From IMG/VR virus record IMGVR_UViG_3300046535_000173, positions 1 to 44,074 of that record: a stretch of DNA of 44,074 bases. One strand, 5' to 3'. Positions 5,754 through 13,055 of this stretch are shown one piece after another. This DNA comes from a virus. Under the pieces are notes generated by a model that ran no database searches, was not told the origin of the DNA, and saw only the letters and a list, made by a program, of their open reading frames with translations. The first letter of the stretch is position 1; each line of letters opens with the position of its first letter. The translations under genes and the position numbers were made by a program.

Positions 5754-7867
5754 AACTGTTTGCTGACACTGAGACGTTCAGCCCGCGCACGCTTAAGAAC
5801 GGTGTGCATCACTACGCCGAAGAAGTCGAGATCATGATCGTGACGTGGGCCGTTGATGACGGCCCCGTGCATACGTGGGACGCCACGGCGCAGCGCGCAA
5901 TCCCGGCGCAGCTTGCGCAGGACATCGCCCGCTGCGACGAGTACTGGTTCCACAATCACGGCTTCGACTACACGGCTATCAAGCACGGTCGGCCCGATCT
6001 GTTCGCGCTGTTTTCCGAAGACGGTTGGCGTTGCACGATGGCGCAGGCGTACGCGCACTCGTTGCCTGGCGGTCTCGACATGCTGTGTCAGATATTCCAG
6101 ATCCCGGTCGATCAGGCGAAGCACAAAGACGGTAACGCGTTCATTCAACGCTTCTGCAAATTGCAGCGCGACGGCTCGCGCTCCACGCGCCTGACGCACC
6201 CGGTCGAGTGGGCGCGCTTCCTCGCCTACGCTGGCGCCGACATCACTGCGATGCGCGCCATACACGCGAAGATCCCCAAATGGAATTTTCCAAATAATAA
6301 AAGGGAACTTGCCTTTTTTAAGCTCGATCGTCTGTTGAACCAGCGCGGCATGCAGATGGACACCGAACTCGCGCGCGGCGCAGTGCGCGCGATCGACCGC
6401 GCACAGAAGGGCCACGCCGCACGCACGCAGGAACTGACCGACGGCGAAGTGCAGAAGGCCACGCAGCGCGACAAGCTGCTTAAGCACCTGCTGGCCGAGT
6501 ACGACATCGGTCTGCCCGACCTGAAAAAGTCGACGCTCGAGCGCCGCATCAACGACCCCGATCTGCCTGACCCGCTGCGCGAACTGCTGGCGATCCGGCT
6601 CGAAGCCACGATGACCAGCTCGTCGAAGTACAAGACGCTGTTGCGCGGCGTGTCGAGCGACGGCCGACTGCGCGGGCTCATGCAGTTCTGCGGCGCGAAC
6701 CGTACCGGCCGCGTCGCGCACCGGCTATTCCAGCCGGGCAACATGCCGCGCCCCGACGTTGGTTTGATCATGCGCGAAATGGGCGTCGCGAAGCTGGCCG
6801 ACGACACGGCCGAGCGTTACACCGAAATGGGTATCGACGCGCTTAAGGCTGACTGCGCCGACCAGATCTTCGGCAATGTCATGGGCCTGACCGCGAACGT
6901 GGTCCGCGGCTCGATCATCGTGCCGGAAGGTAAAAAGCTGGTAGTCGCCGACCTGTCAAACATCGAAGGCCGTAAGGCCGCCTGGCTCACCGGCGAAGAA
7001 TGGAAGCTGCAGGCGTTCCGTGACTTCGACGCCGGCACGGGCGCCGACCTGTACAAGCTGGCGTATGCGCGATCGTTCGGTGTGAAAGTCGAAGACGTGA
7101 CCAAAGACCGGCGCCAGCTCGGCAAGGTGCAGGAACTGGCGCTGGCTTACGAAGGCGGCGTCGGCGCATTCGTCACGTTCACGATGACATACAAGATGGA
7201 ACTGGACGACATTCGCGCGGCGGTGTTCGCGGCGCTGGATCTCGTCGACCCCGAAGTCGTGCGCGAGGCGCGCAACGCGTGGGAGTGGGCAACGAAACAG
7301 AAACGCACGCTGGGGCTCGACAAGGATGTGTACATCGCGTGCGACATCCTTAAGCGCGCGTGGCGCAACGCGCACCCGGCCACGTCGAGCTATTGGCCGG
7401 AACTGAAAGACGCGGCTATCCAGGCGATCTGCTCGCCCGGCACGACCGTGCGCGCACGCCGCGTGGTGATGCGCCGCGACGGCAACTGGTTGCGCGTGCA
7501 GATGCCGAGCGGCCGGCAGTTGTGCTACATCGCGCCGCGCGTCGACGACAGCGGCCAGATCAGTTACATGGGCGTGAATCAGTACACGCGCAAATGGCAG
7601 CGCGTGAAGACCTACGGCGGCAAGCTGTTCGAGAACCTGTGTCAGGCGAGCGCGCGCGACGTGCTGTTCGAGAACCTGCCGGCGGTCGAGGCAGCGGGCT
7701 ACGAAGTCGTGCTCACGATCCACGACGAAGACCTGACAGAAGCGCCTGACACGGACGACTTTAACGCCGAACACCTGTCGTCGCTGATTGCCACGGTGCC
7801 TGAGTGGGCCGAGGGTTTGCCCCTGTCTGCGGCCGGGTTCGACGGGTATCGATACCGGAAAGATTAA
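5750..7867 (+). CDS. phage DNA polymerase, family A (Pol I-like)
   Basis: 705 residues. The N-terminal 3'-5' exonuclease region begins FADTETFS (Asp6, Glu8), with HNHGFDY farther on. The polymerase core shows motif A VVADLSNIEGRKAAWLTGE (about 400), motif B RRQLGKVQELALAYEGG (about 450) and motif C VVLTIHDEDL (about 655) with the metal-binding His-Asp. This is the replicative polymerase of the phage. It works with the DUF2815 ssDNA-binding protein and with the primase-helicase encoded on the other strand. The start overlaps the HNH stop. Length fits phage family A polymerases without a 5'-nuclease domain. Confidence 0.95.
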   Translation: MKLFADTETFSPRTLKNGVHHYAEEVEIMIVTWAVDDGPVHTWDATAQRAIPAQLAQDIARCDEYWFHNHGFDYTAIKHGRPDLFALFSEDGWRCTMAQAYAHSLPGGLDMLCQIFQIPVDQAKHKDGNAFIQRFCKLQRDGSRSTRLTHPVEWARFLAYAGADITAMRAIHAKIPKWNFPNNKRELAFFKLDRLLNQRGMQMDTELARGAVRAIDRAQKGHAARTQELTDGEVQKATQRDKLLKHLLAEYDIGLPDLKKSTLERRINDPDLPDPLRELLAIRLEATMTSSSKYKTLLRGVSSDGRLRGLMQFCGANRTGRVAHRLFQPGNMPRPDVGLIMREMGVAKLADDTAERYTEMGIDALKADCADQIFGNVMGLTANVVRGSIIVPEGKKLVVADLSNIEGRKAAWLTGEEWKLQAFRDFDAGTGADLYKLAYARSFGVKVEDVTKDRRQLGKVQELALAYEGGVGAFVTFTMTYKMELDDIRAAVFAALDLVDPEVVREARNAWEWATKQKRTLGLDKDVYIACDILKRAWRNAHPATSSYWPELKDAAIQAICSPGTTVRARRVVMRRDGNWLRVQMPSGRQLCYIAPRVDDSGQISYMGVNQYTRKWQRVKTYGGKLFENLCQASARDVLFENLPAVEAAGYEVVLTIHDEDLTEAPDTDDFNAEHLSSLIATVPEWAEGLPLSAAGFDGYRYRKD

Positions 7868-7874
7868 AAAGCGC

Positions 7875-7920
7875 TTGTCAGGCGAAACCGAACAGACTAA
7901 AGTACGGTTATGCCTGACAA
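7875..7920 (+). promoter_or_regulatory. Promoter with flanking inverted repeat (possible operator)
   Basis: TTGTCA (7875-7880), a 17-bp spacer and TAAAGT (7898-7903) fit a sigma70 promoter in the gap between the polymerase and the next gene. The -35 element lies in TTGTCAGGC (7875-7883), which is repeated inverted as GCCTGACAA (7912-7920); a third copy, ACCTGACAT, follows at 7930-7938. AGTACGG at 7901-7907 resembles TGTACGG near the promoter at 469. The arrangement suggests control by a repressor, but which one is unknown. Confidence 0.55.
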
Positions 7921-7935
7921 AGAGTGAGACCTGAC

Positions 7936-8112
7936 ATGAATACTATTCTTCGCCGCTGGAAGTTGACCCGCGAATTGCGCGCGCTGAAGCGCGAACTCGA
8001 CTACGTGTTCGCGGTGCGCCGCGAGACGGTGCAGCGTGAGTCCCAACTGCGCCGCAAGGCCGAAGCGGTGAGCCTGGAACTCACGCGCATGGAGATGCGC
8101 CGCCATGCTTGA
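7936..8112 (+). CDS. small basic coiled-coil protein, unknown function
   Basis: 58 residues from ATG 7936. The sequence is strongly helical and basic (LRRWKLTRELRALKRELDYVFAVRRETVQRESQLRRKAEAV), with heptad-like leucines. No family recognised. Position between the promoter at 7875 and the VRR-NUC gene, overlapping the latter by 8 bases, makes it the first gene of this sub-operon. Confidence 0.6.
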   Translation: MNTILRRWKLTRELRALKRELDYVFAVRRETVQRESQLRRKAEAVSLELTRMEMRRHA

Positions 8113-8383
8113 ACGCGTCGTCGAGCAGCACTTCGTGAACTGCGCACTGCTGCTCGACGGCGAAGTGCGCAAGCTGGCCTACATCGGCCGGCGCGGCGCG
8201 CCTGACCGGTTGCTGATCCTGCCGCACAACCGCGTGTTCTTCGTCGAACTTAAGCGCCCCGGCAAGGATGCCGACGACCACCAGGCGCGTGAGCACAAGC
8301 GGCTGCGCCGTGTCGGCGCCGACGTGCGCGTGCTCGACACGCTCGAAGCGGTGGACGCTTTCTTTAATGAGGTTGCACCGTGA
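8105..8383 (+). CDS. VRR-NUC domain nuclease
   Basis: 92 residues. The motif GAPDRLLI (Asp34) followed by FFVELKRPG (Glu48, Lys50) and a downstream QAREH is the stand-alone VRR-NUC form of the PD-(D/E)XK fold. These small phage enzymes are structure-specific (Holliday-junction type) endonucleases in studied relatives. It probably resolves replication or recombination intermediates. The gene overlaps both neighbours. Confidence 0.88.
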   Translation: MLERVVEQHFVNCALLLDGEVRKLAYIGRRGAPDRLLILPHNRVFFVELKRPGKDADDHQAREHKRLRRVGADVRVLDTLEAVDAFFNEVAP

Positions 8384-9189
8384 CAAACAGTCAACGTGAA
8401 CGCTTGCTGCTGACAGCCGATTCGCTTTCCCGCAGCACGAATACTCTGGACCGTGATGCGTCCGCCGCACTTCGCTCCATTCTCGCCCGCCAGCCTGCCG
8501 CTATCGACAAGCAATGCACATGCAAAGGTGTGCTCGGGCACAGTCGCCAGTGCGCGATGTTCGATGAGTCGATGATGAGCATGAGTATTGGCGCCCCGCT
8601 CGACAAGGAATCAGGCAAGCCTGCCGCGCCGGTCGGTTGGCGATTTAACGTGGGGTCGTCAGACGATCGTATCTGGCTGACAGTCACTACGCCGCACGGC
8701 GCGACAGCATCGTTGAGTTGCGCGGACAGGAATGGCAGCGGGCGCACCATCCAAGGTCAGGTGCTGATGGCGTTGAAAGAAGCGCTAGATGCCCCTGCCG
8801 CGCCATCGGTCGAGCAGGACGAGAGCGGGGCGTTTGAGGCGTGGGCAAAGAAACAAGGCTACCGCTTCAACGAAGGCGACTTGCGGAATGCTAAATCATG
8901 GGCGCTAGCTGCGTGGATGGCCCGCGCGGCAGCACAGCAGGCCGAACCTTCCACCGGCATCTGTTTTTTCTGCGGTGAGCCCATCAACGGAGAGCATGAA
9001 AGCGATTGCCCACAAGCGGCCCACGCCGCATCAACTTCCGCCAATGTGGCGCAGGGTTCTCTGACTGACGAACAGAAATCGGCCGTCACACAAGCGGCTG
9101 ACGTGATGGGCGCTAATGGATTCCATTGGGTCGAGGAAACATTGCGGCAAATCGTATCCGCCAATGTGGCGCAGGGTGCGAAGCCGTGA
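8380..9189 (+). CDS. phage protein with C-terminal zinc-finger-like motif, unknown function
   Basis: 269 residues from GTG 8380, with GAGG 7 bases upstream; the start overlaps the previous stop. The N-terminal half contains CTCKGVLGHSRQC, and the C-terminal part ICFFCGEPINGEHESDC, a possible CxxC...C zinc site. FEAWAKKQGYRFN (about 150) resembles short phage segments repeated in many Burkholderia phage proteins of unknown function. The peptide SANVAQG occurs twice, encoded by a perfect 21-bp direct repeat (9037-9057 and 9157-9177). Confidence 0.7.
   Translation: MTNSQRERLLLTADSLSRSTNTLDRDASAALRSILARQPAAIDKQCTCKGVLGHSRQCAMFDESMMSMSIGAPLDKESGKPAAPVGWRFNVGSSDDRIWLTVTTPHGATASLSCADRNGSGRTIQGQVLMALKEALDAPAAPSVEQDESGAFEAWAKKQGYRFNEGDLRNAKSWALAAWMARAAAQQAEPSTGICFFCGEPINGEHESDCPQAAHAASTSANVAQGSLTDEQKSAVTQAADVMGANGFHWVEETLRQIVSANVAQGAKP
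9037..9177 (+). repeat. pair of perfect 21-bp direct repeats within a gene
   Basis: The 21-bp sequence at 9037-9057 recurs exactly at 9157-9177, 120 bp apart (40 codons, same frame), encoding SANVAQG both times. It looks like a remnant of an internal duplication. Confidence 0.85.
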
Positions 9190-9308
9190 ACACCGAATCG
9201 CTTGAACTGATCCTGAACGCCGACCGCTTTGTGCTGATCGTTCGCATCGGGCTCGGCTGCGCTATCCTCGGCCTTGCGGCATGGGGTCACCACGTGGGGT
9301 TACTATGA
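9186..9308 (+). CDS. small single-pass membrane protein
   Basis: 40 residues from GTG 9186, overlapping the previous stop (GTGA). Residues about 16-34 (FVLIVRIGLGCAILGLAAWG) form one transmembrane helix. No family recognised. It is sandwiched by ATGA-type overlaps, which supports a real co-translated gene despite the short length. Confidence 0.5.
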   Translation: MNTESLELILNADRFVLIVRIGLGCAILGLAAWGHHVGLL

Positions 9309-9529
9309 ATGCCCGACTCATGTCCGACGAAGACCTGGTGCGCGTCACCGGCAAGCGCCGCTACACCAAGCAGGCCGAGTGGTTCGCGGCGCAGTTCGGT
9401 GTCAGTGTCACGCGTGCCGCCGACGGCAAGCTCGTGATGACGTGGGTGCAGTTCGACGCGCTGCTCGCAAAGAAGAACGGCACGGCCGGCGCTGCCGCCT
9501 CACATTCTGTTGAACTCTGCTACGACTGA
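9305..9529 (+). CDS. DUF4224 domain protein
   Basis: 74 residues from ATG 9305. The pattern MSDEDLVRVTGKRRYTKQAEWFAAQFGVSVTRAADGKLVMTW fits DUF4224, a small DNA-binding-like domain common in proteobacterial prophages close to integrase genes. It may act as an excisionase or regulator, but this is inferred from context only. The start overlaps the stop of the previous gene. Confidence 0.8.
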   Translation: MNARLMSDEDLVRVTGKRRYTKQAEWFAAQFGVSVTRAADGKLVMTWVQFDALLAKKNGTAGAAASHSVELCYD

Positions 9530-9536
9530 GGCCGCC

Positions 9537-9719
9537 ATGCTGGTGACGATTTCTTATCTGCTCGTCGTCCTGGTGTCGATCGACACGCCGGCCGCTATGC
9601 ATACGATGTCATCGCAACCCGCTTGCGAGGAAGCAGCTAAACGTATCTCATCTGAGCAACTTAACGGCTTTGGCGCACACCCGAAAGCGTTCTGCGTCAG
9701 AGACTACTTACAAAAATGA
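9537..9719 (+). CDS. small exported or membrane-anchored protein, unknown function
   Basis: 60 residues from ATG 9537, with GAGG upstream at 9528-9531. The N-terminus (MLVTISYLLVVLVSIDTPAAM) resembles an uncleaved signal anchor or weak signal peptide; the remainder has two cysteines (QPACEEAAKR and KAFCVRDY), which could form a disulphide in the periplasm. No family recognised. The integrase start overlaps its stop (ATGA). Confidence 0.5.
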   Translation: MLVTISYLLVVLVSIDTPAAMHTMSSQPACEEAAKRISSEQLNGFGAHPKAFCVRDYLQK

Positions 9720-10798
9720 GCCCCCGCAAAAAAGCTAAATACCCGCGCGTGTACGAGAAACACGGCGCGTGGTACTGGTCGGAGCCGATATCCGGTAAAT
9801 GGATTCGGCTCTGTTCGCTTGAGGAAAGCGAGACGGTTCTAGTCACGCGGCTCGCCGCCGAGCGCGCGAAGGTCGAGCGGCCCGAAGGCACCGGCGACAT
9901 GCGCCCGCTGATCGACGAGTACGTGCGCAAGCACAAGGCCGAGCACCGCGAGAAGGCGTGGCCGTCGTACGGCGTCTACGCAGGCAAGGGCTTTCGTAAC
10001 GTGAACGTGACCGACGTGAAGCCGTCGCACATTTCGAACTGGCTCAAGATCAAGTACGCCGGCAAGCTGCCGATGCAGCGCGTGATGCGCGCGTTCCTGT
10101 CGGGGTTCTTCCAGTGGTGCGTCGCAGAGAACAAGCGTGACACGAACCCCTGCAAGGAAGTGAAGCTGAAAAAGCCGAAGGTGCGGCAGACGTATATCAC
10201 CGACGAGCACTTCGCCGCGATCCGCGCGGCCATGCTCGAAACGACATACGAGCGCGCCGGCAAGACGGTCACCGCCGAAGTGCCCACCGGCCCGATGATG
10301 CAATGCATGGTCGATCTATGCTATCTGACCGCGCAGCGCTCGACCGAGATCCGCAACCTGAAGTGGTCGGACATCGACCGCAAGGCCGGGGTGATCCACT
10401 TCGTGCCGAGCAAAACGGAAGACAGCAGCGGCGTGCGTGTCGACTTCAGGATCACGCCCGAGATTGAAGCCGTGCTCGCGCGCGTGCAGACGATCGACGG
10501 GCGGCCCAGCATCGGCGACTTGCCGGTGATCCACACGCAGCAGGGTAAGCCGTACGCGGCGAACACGGTACTGAAGGCGTGGAAGGTTGCGGCCGAACGC
10601 GCGAAGCTGGCCGAGCTGGGGTACACGATCAAAGATATCCGCGCGAAGGCGCTGACCGACGGCGTGCGCGACGGCTACAGCATCGAAGCGCTGCAGGTTG
10701 CCGGCGCGCACACCACGAAAGAAATGACAGAAGACTACATCAAGCAGCGTAACGTGCCGGTTGCTGACGTTCGGCTGCGCATACCCAGGAGCGCGTGA
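9716..10798 (+). CDS. int: tyrosine-recombinase integrase
   Basis: 360 residues. The N-terminal region is an Arm/core-binding type (about 1-160), and the catalytic domain follows. AQRSTEIRNLKWSDI carries the first catalytic arginine (Arg208); KDIRAKALTD and GAHTTKEMTEDYIKQ hold the second box, with nucleophile Tyr341. It would recombine attP (about 11038-11282) with a host tRNA-Pro(TGG) gene. The attP site lies just 3' of the gene, separated by one small gene, the usual arrangement for phages that integrate into tRNA genes. Confidence 0.93.
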   Translation: MSPRKKAKYPRVYEKHGAWYWSEPISGKWIRLCSLEESETVLVTRLAAERAKVERPEGTGDMRPLIDEYVRKHKAEHREKAWPSYGVYAGKGFRNVNVTDVKPSHISNWLKIKYAGKLPMQRVMRAFLSGFFQWCVAENKRDTNPCKEVKLKKPKVRQTYITDEHFAAIRAAMLETTYERAGKTVTAEVPTGPMMQCMVDLCYLTAQRSTEIRNLKWSDIDRKAGVIHFVPSKTEDSSGVRVDFRITPEIEAVLARVQTIDGRPSIGDLPVIHTQQGKPYAANTVLKAWKVAAERAKLAELGYTIKDIRAKALTDGVRDGYSIEALQVAGAHTTKEMTEDYIKQRNVPVADVRLRIPRSA

Positions 10799-10799
10799 A

Positions 10800-11036
10800 A
10801 TGTGGATTAAAACAGAAGACCAATTGCCACCGGATGAAACCCCGGTGCTGATCGTGCGGAACGGTGTGCCGGCGATCGGTGAACTGCGGTGGGAACACCC
10901 AAGCCACGAAGAAACTTACGAGGCGTTTCGATATTGGGACGACCCCAACAACGACGGCCAAGATTGGCAATGGCCGGAAGTGACGCACTGGATGGCGCTC
11001 CCCGATGTTCCGGGTAGCGCGCCTACCGGTCAGTAA
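10800..11036 (+). CDS. DUF551 domain protein
   Basis: 78 residues from ATG 10800, one base after the integrase stop. MWIKTEDQLPPDETPVLIVRNGVPAIGELRW followed by EVTHWMALPDVPG is the typical DUF551 pattern, common in phages of proteobacteria; function unknown. The longer frame starting at 10761 lies inside the integrase gene and is less likely. Confidence 0.85.
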   Translation: MWIKTEDQLPPDETPVLIVRNGVPAIGELRWEHPSHEETYEAFRYWDDPNNDGQDWQWPEVTHWMALPDVPGSAPTGQ

Positions 11037-11037
11037 A

Positions 11038-11282
11038 TTATTAGACAGTCGTTAGACCTGGCATTAGACAGCAGTTTGAGTACCCCGCTGAAAGCCCCGT
11101 ATTCGTTGGTCGGAGCGAAAGGATTCGAACCTTCGACCCTCTGATCCCAAATCAGAATGGCAAACGGTACGCAAAGCCTTGCTGGGCGGCGGTACCGGCG
11201 GGGTGCTGTCTAATCCAATGCTTAAGAAACAGGCAGCAAACCACGGGGGTTTGCGGCCAATTGCAGAGCACTTATTAGACAG
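11038..11282. other. attP: attP: tRNA-Pro(TGG) 3' half with integrase arm-type repeats
   Basis: The core (11107-11156) is, on the minus strand, the 3' half of a tRNA-Pro: anticodon stem-loop TCTGA-TTTGGGA-TCAGA (11140-11156) with anticodon TGG, T arm, acceptor strand CGCTCCG and ACCA. The 5' half is missing. Around it lie copies of ATTAGACAG: 11040-11048, 11063-11071 and a partial copy at 11052-11058 on the left, 11206-11214 (inverted) and 11274-11282 on the right. This matches lambda-type arm sites around a tRNA core, so integration restores the host tRNA gene. Confidence 0.85.
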
Positions 11283-11292
11283 GAAATCGAGG

Positions 11293-11577
11293 ATGAACGC
11301 CAACCGAACGCACACTTTGAAGACCGACCCCGAGCCGTTTTCGGCGGTGTGGGACGGCGTGAAAGCACACGAGATCCGCTTCAACGACCGTGACTTTCAG
11401 GTCGGCGATATGTTGCATTTGGTCGAGACCCGTTACACCGGTTTGGAAATGCGGGGGTTGGCGCAGAGGCCACTGGAGTTCACCGGCCGTGTTACGTATC
11501 GCCGGGTTACCCACATCCAAAGTGGTTACGGGTTAGAGCACGGCTGGGTCATTTTGTCCTTAGCCCCCGCCGTATGA
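11293..11577 (+). CDS. DUF3850 family protein (ASCH/PUA-like)
   Basis: 94 residues from ATG 11293, with GAGG just upstream. HTLKTDPEPFSAVWDGVKAHEIRFNDRDFQVGDMLHLVE fits DUF3850, a small domain of the ASCH group that probably binds RNA or modified nucleotides. GRVTYRRVTHIQSGYGLEHGWVILSL completes the fold. The exact role in phages is unknown. Upstream ATGs lie in attP and are rejected. The helicase start overlaps its stop. Confidence 0.85.
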   Translation: MNANRTHTLKTDPEPFSAVWDGVKAHEIRFNDRDFQVGDMLHLVETRYTGLEMRGLAQRPLEFTGRVTYRRVTHIQSGYGLEHGWVILSLAPAV

Positions 11578-13016
11578 CCCGCCGCGTTTACGTTCCTTTC
11601 GAATACCAGAAGCTGATCCTCGAACATCAGGCCGAGGTCGAGCGCTGCAATGTGTGGGCCGGTATGGGCATGGGTAAGACCAGCTCGACCATGACGCACC
11701 TTGACGGCCTGTATTCGCTCGGCATCGAGACGCAGCCCACGCTCGTGATCGCACCGCTGCGCGTGGCGCAATCCACGTGGCCCGACGAGTGCGAGAAGTG
11801 GGAGCACTTGCGCGGCATGGAAGTCGTGCCGCTGATCGGTACCGCGGCCGAGCGCGCCATGCGGCTGCGCCGCGACGCGCCGGTGTTCTCGATCAACTAC
11901 GAAAACATCCCCTGGCTGATCGACTGGTTCAAGCACAACCCGCGCCCCTGGCCGTTCGGCACGATCGTCGCCGACGAGTCGACGAAGCTGAAGTCGACGC
12001 GCATCTCGACGCAGACCAGCAAGAAGGGCAAGGAATTCCAGCGCAAGGGTGGCGGTGGAGTGCGCGGCCGGGCGCTGGCCGAGGTCGCGCACACGAAGGT
12101 GCGGCGCTGGATCAATCTCACCGGCACGCCAGCCCCGAACGGGCTTAAGGATCTGTGGGGCCAGCAGTGGTTTATCGACGGCGGGGCACGGCTCGGCCGC
12201 AGCTACACCGCGTTCGAGGGGCGCTGGTTTCAGGCCGTGCCGGGCGGCAACGGGTACCGGCAGACGAAGCCGCTCGACCACGCGCAGGCCGAGATTCAGG
12301 CCAAGTTGCAGGACTGCACCGTGTCGCTCGACCCGGCCGACTGGTTCGACCTTGAGCAGCCGATCGTGCGCCCGGTGTTCGTCGATCTGCCCAGCGGCGC
12401 GCGGCGGCTCTATCAGGGCATGGAACGCAAGATGTTCATGGAAATCGGCGAGCACAAGATCGAGGCGATGAACGCCGCAAGCCGCACCATGAAATGTTTA
12501 CAACTCGCTAACGGCGCGGCGTATGTCGACGAAGCCGGTAACTGGAAGGACGTACACGATGAAAAGCTCCATGCGCTCGAAGACATTGTCGAGGAAGCTG
12601 CTGGCATGCCTGTGCTCGTCGCTTATCACTTCAAGTCTGATCTTGCTCGGCTCACGCGCGCTTTTCCGCGCGGCCGTCAACTCGATCAGAATCCCCAAAC
12701 AATAAGGGACTGGAACGCAGGTAAGATTCCGGTCCTGTTCGCGCACCCCGCGAGCGCCGGCCACGGGCTGAACCTGCAGGACGGCGGCAACATCATCGCC
12801 TTCTTCGGCCACTGGTGGAACCTGGAAGAATTCCAGCAGATCATTGAGCGGATCGGCCCGGTGCGCCAGATGCAGGCCGGATATCGGCGGCCGGTGTTTA
12901 TTTACCACATCATCGCGCGCGACACGATCGACGAAGACGTGATGCTGCGCCGCGAGTCCAAGCGCGAAGTGCAAGACATCCTGCTCGACGCGATGAAACG
13001 GAAGGGGCTGAAATAA
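11574..13016 (+). CDS. SNF2-type DEAD/DEAH-box helicase
   Basis: 480 residues. Motif I AGMGMGKTSST (Walker A, about residue 30), motif II VADESTKLKS (DEST, about 138), motif III NLTGTPAPNGLKDLWGQ (about 180) and the C-terminal lobe with HGLNLQDGGNIIAFFGHWWNLEEFQQIIERIGPVRQ (motifs V and VI; the usual RxxR is RIGPVRQ) make a full SF2 SNF2-like ATPase. Phages with family A polymerases commonly carry such a helicase. It may act in replication or recombination. It overlaps DUF3850 by 4 bases. Confidence 0.92.
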   Translation: MTRRVYVPFEYQKLILEHQAEVERCNVWAGMGMGKTSSTMTHLDGLYSLGIETQPTLVIAPLRVAQSTWPDECEKWEHLRGMEVVPLIGTAAERAMRLRRDAPVFSINYENIPWLIDWFKHNPRPWPFGTIVADESTKLKSTRISTQTSKKGKEFQRKGGGGVRGRALAEVAHTKVRRWINLTGTPAPNGLKDLWGQQWFIDGGARLGRSYTAFEGRWFQAVPGGNGYRQTKPLDHAQAEIQAKLQDCTVSLDPADWFDLEQPIVRPVFVDLPSGARRLYQGMERKMFMEIGEHKIEAMNAASRTMKCLQLANGAAYVDEAGNWKDVHDEKLHALEDIVEEAAGMPVLVAYHFKSDLARLTRAFPRGRQLDQNPQTIRDWNAGKIPVLFAHPASAGHGLNLQDGGNIIAFFGHWWNLEEFQQIIERIGPVRQMQAGYRRPVFIYHIIARDTIDEDVMLRRESKREVQDILLDAMKRKGLK

Positions 13017-13055
13017 CGTGTAGTATTTCGCCTCACAAATAACAGGCAGTCTCGC

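Noticed and set aside
11107-11156. Functional tRNA-Pro gene
   Set aside because: Only the 3' half from the anticodon stem is present; the 5' acceptor strand and D arm are missing, so it is an attachment core.
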